Source: Veillonella parvula (GTDB lineage: Bacteria > Bacillota > Negativicutes > Veillonellales > Veillonellaceae). From it: a stretch of DNA of 26,947 bases. The stretch is taken from the NCBI GenBank assembly GCA_947096075.1, contig CAMUQE010000005.1, positions 1-26,947 on the forward strand, in the 5' to 3' direction. The notes below the pieces were generated by a model. That model had not been told where the DNA came from. It was given only the letters and a program-made list of their open reading frames with translations, and made no database searches. This document shows positions 25,216 through 26,947 of the stretch, piece after piece. The translations under genes and the position numbers were made by a program. The first letter of the stretch is position 1; every line of letters begins with the position of its first letter.

Positions 25216-25812
25216 ATGGAAGTTATAAAACGTCCTCTAGGGCTTTATAAAGCAAATTGTTATGTGCTTATCAAAGAGGGAAAATCTATAATTATTGATC
25301 CGGGTTTTCATTGTAACCACATTATTGATATGGTTGCAGATTCTGAACCCATAGCAGTTTTATTGACACATGGTCATTGTGATCATGTGTCAGCCTTGGA
25401 TGAAGTATGTACACATTATAATATTCCCGCTTATTTACATCCTTTAGATCAAGAGTTGTTACAGTTAATTCGACGGAGACCAAGTGTATATAAGAAAAAA
25501 ATGTATACACATTGTAATGATTTAGTAGAGGGGCAATTAAATTTAAATCCTTTTAATATATTAGTTCATCATACACCTGGGCATAGTGCGGGATCGATTT
25601 GTTTAGAAATTGAAGGGCATCTATTTACTGGTGATACCTTATTTAAGCAAAATGTGGGAAATACAGATAATTATAAAAGTAATCCAGCTGATTTGTTTAA
25701 GAGTTTGAAATATCTTTTAACCTTATCCAAGGATTTGATTGTTGAGCCAGGACATAGGGAATCTACCATATTAAAAAATGAGGAAGAATTTATTAAAAAT
25801 ATTGTAGTATAG
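25216..25812 (+). CDS. Metallo-beta-lactamase-fold hydrolase, glyoxalase II-like
   Basis: The 198-residue protein has the dinuclear metal site of the MBL fold: HxHxDH as HGHCDH at residues 52-57, a later metal histidine in HTPGHSAGS, the bridging aspartate in TGDTLF, and the last histidine in VEPGHRES. The short length and order resemble the YcbL/YqgX-type small hydrolases rather than full glyoxalase II, which has an extra C-terminal helical domain. The substrate is unknown. AGGAGGG (25200-25206) overlaps the trkH stop. It is the last protein gene of the chain, and no terminator separates it from the tRNA genes. Confidence 0.9.
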   Translation: MEVIKRPLGLYKANCYVLIKEGKSIIIDPGFHCNHIIDMVADSEPIAVLLTHGHCDHVSALDEVCTHYNIPAYLHPLDQELLQLIRRRPSVYKKKMYTHCNDLVEGQLNLNPFNILVHHTPGHSAGSICLEIEGHLFTGDTLFKQNVGNTDNYKSNPADLFKSLKYLLTLSKDLIVEPGHRESTILKNEEEFIKNIVV

Positions 25813-25814
25813 TG

Positions 25815-25843
25815 TTGACAAAAGTCCTGATAACCGATATACT
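25815..25843 (+). promoter_or_regulatory. tRNA cluster promoter
   Basis: A perfect -35 TTGACA (25815-25820) and a TATACT -10 (25838-25843) are separated by 17 bases. This is the closest match to consensus in the window. Transcription should start near 25850, some 13 bases before tRNA-Asp. It begins 3 bases after the stop of the preceding gene. Confidence 0.9.
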
Positions 25844-25862
25844 AAGCAAGTACTTTGGTTAC

Positions 25863-25938
25863 GGCCCCGTGGTGTAGCGGTTAACATGTCGCCCTGTCAC
25901 GGCGAAGATCGTCAGTTCAAATCTGATCGGGGTCGCCA
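25863..25938 (+). tRNA. tRNA-Asp (anticodon GTC)
   Basis: A 76-nt cloverleaf. The acceptor GGCCCCG pairs with CGGGGTC (one G-T). The anticodon stem TCGCC/GGCGA encloses the loop CTGTCAC with GTC, and the T-loop is TTCAAAT. The discriminator is G, as required for tRNA-Asp, and CCA is encoded. Confidence 0.97.
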
Positions 25939-25943
25939 TTTAT

Positions 25944-26019
<76 letters not shown>

Positions 26020-26026
26020 TTTACAT

Positions 26027-26101
26027 GCGGGAATAGCTCAGCGGTAGAGCACCGCCTTGCCAAGGCGGGGGTCGCGAGTTCGAATCTCGTTTCCCGCTCC
26101 A
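26027..26101 (+). tRNA. tRNA-Gly (anticodon GCC)
   Basis: A 75-nt cloverleaf. The acceptor GCGGGAA pairs with TTCCCGC, the anticodon stem CGCCT/AGGCG holds GCC, and the T-loop is TTCGAAT. The discriminator is U, and CCA is encoded. Confidence 0.97.
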
Positions 26102-26110
26102 ATTTTATAT

Positions 26111-26185
<75 letters not shown>

Positions 26186-26199
26186 CAATCGTTACCCAT

Positions 26200-26288
26200 G
26201 CCGGGGTGGCGGAACAGGCAGACGCAACGGACTTAAAATCCGTCGGTTGGAAACAACCGTACCGGTTCGATTCCGGTCCTCGGCACCA
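26200..26288 (+). tRNA. tRNA-Leu (anticodon TAA)
   Basis: An 89-nt class II tRNA with a long variable arm (GGTTGGAAACAACC region). The acceptor GCCGGGG pairs with CCTCGGC (with a wobble), the anticodon loop CTTAAAA carries TAA, and the T-loop is TTCGATT. The discriminator is A, and CCA is encoded. Confidence 0.96.
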
Positions 26289-26291
26289 ATT

Positions 26292-26319
26292 AAGACTAAC
26301 TTTAAGTTAGTCTTTTTTC
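26292..26319 (+). terminator. Terminator of the tRNA cluster
   Basis: A 9-bp perfect stem (AAGACTAAC 26292-26300 with GTTAGTCTT 26306-26314) has a 5-nt loop and runs into a T tract just after tRNA-Leu. Confidence 0.9.
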
Positions 26320-26394
26320 TTATATACAATTAAAACGATTTGTGAAAATTATTACTATAAGTTACGCATAAATATATAAGAGATAGATAAATCT

Positions 26395-26850
26395 ATGAAT
26401 AAGAAACCTAAGTTATTAATTAGTGAATGCCTATTTGGTGTACCTTGTCGATATGATGGAAAAGATAATTATATAGAAACTATAGAGGCTCTAAAGGAAT
26501 ATTATGAATTAGTACCAGTATGTCCGGAAGTGTTAGGGGGACTTAGTACGCCTCGTGATCCTGCGGAGCGGCAAGGTAAACGTATATGTACTGCTAATGG
26601 AGCTGATGTTACAGATGAGTTTGTAAGAGGTGCTCAATTAACAGTTGATATTGCACTAAAATATGGTTGCAAGCAAGCTTTGATGAAGGCGAAAAGTCCT
26701 AGCTGTGGATATAAGCGCATTTATGATGGAACTTTTACTAGAACATTGAAAAATGGTCATGGATGTACTGTAGAGGCTCTACTAGAAAAGAATGTAAGAA
26801 TTTATACGGAAAATGATATAGAGTTATTACTTGCAGAAAAAAAGAGATGA
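26395..26850 (+). CDS. DUF523 family protein
   Basis: The 151-residue protein matches DUF523 (YbbK-like), a small cytoplasmic family of unknown function found alone or fused to DUF1722. Conserved features are cysteines C12 and C18 (SECLFGVPCRYDG), CPE around residue 43 followed by VLGGLSTPRDPAE, and SPSCGY near residue 102. The paired cysteines suggest metal, Fe-S or redox chemistry, but this is not proven. No strong Shine-Dalgarno precedes the ATG (only AGAGAT/AGAT-like purines), and I found no convincing promoter in the AT-rich 75 bases after the tRNA terminator. The stop codon lies within the following terminator hairpin. Confidence 0.85.
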   Translation: MNKKPKLLISECLFGVPCRYDGKDNYIETIEALKEYYELVPVCPEVLGGLSTPRDPAERQGKRICTANGADVTDEFVRGAQLTVDIALKYGCKQALMKAKSPSCGYKRIYDGTFTRTLKNGHGCTVEALLEKNVRIYTENDIELLLAEKKR

Positions 26851-26869
26851 GTTAACCTCCTCTCTTTTT
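26839..26869 (+). terminator. Terminator of the DUF523 gene, possibly bidirectional
   Basis: A 13-bp stem with one mismatch (26839-26851 with 26857-26869) has the 5-nt loop TTAAC. A-rich and T-rich flanks could stop transcription from either side. It includes the stop codon of the DUF523 gene. Confidence 0.85.
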
Positions 26870-26947
26870 GTTTATATAAAGTTTTTTTATTATAAAAATA
26901 CCTTAACATAATAGGTTTCCAAAACATGATAGCTGTTAGGATTTTAC

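Noticed and set aside
26870..26947. A gene start, repeat or regulatory element in the last 78 bases
   Set aside because: The sequence is AT-rich with only weak, short inverted matches and no ORF; too little is visible for any call.

Overview
The window is an AT-rich stretch of chromosome with strongly A/T-ending codons. Gene content and protein sequences point to a Negativicute, most likely a Veillonella species. That assignment comes from recognising the protein sequences (long-form HPF, the DUF2993-DUF5693-CsaB group, the nadD-yqeK-LCP-rsfS order); I could not run a search. Every protein gene is on the + strand and looks intact. I see no insertion sequence, prophage, CRISPR array or other mobile element. 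This is a conserved housekeeping region.

Layout. Positions 1-417 hold a single-gene cold-shock unit with its own promoter and terminator. Positions 420-1217 hold the hibernation factor gene hpf, with a structured leader, a large 3' hairpin and a strong terminator. Positions 1249-3830 hold secA. Its near-consensus promoter lies inside a terminator-like hairpin, and a terminator follows the gene. From about 3832 to 25812 runs an almost unbroken chain of co-directional genes: prfB (programmed +1 frameshift), DUF2993, DUF5693, csaB, a split transketolase, ftsE, ftsX, an M23 peptidase, a C-terminal processing protease, obg, yhbY, proB, proA, a 49-codon small membrane ORF, nadD, yqeK, an LCP-family gene, rsfS, cvfB, trkA, trkH and a metallo-beta-lactamase-fold hydrolase. 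Many of these genes overlap or abut, and I saw no intrinsic terminator between them. A consensus promoter at 25815-25843 then drives five tRNA genes (Asp, Phe, Gly, Cys, Leu), all with encoded CCA ends, closed by a terminator. A DUF523 gene with its own terminator follows. The last 78 bases are AT-rich with nothing I can assign.

Functional themes. (1) Ribosome function: HPF, RF2, Obg, YhbY, RsfS, CvfB and the tRNAs. (2) Envelope and division: SecA, CsaB with its two unknown-function neighbours, FtsEX with a catalytically complete M23 hydrolase, CtpA and an LCP-like protein. (3) Metabolism and ion balance: transketolase, proline synthesis, NAD synthesis and Trk potassium uptake.

The points most worth a second look are: the prfB frameshift site, which uses UAA where UGA is usual; the small membrane ORF wedged between proA and nadD; the hpf leader, with two crossing stems and a possible 23-codon leader peptide; the pyrimidine-rich hairpin downstream of hpf; the LCP protein that lacks expected arginines; and the DUF2993-DUF5693-CsaB cassette.
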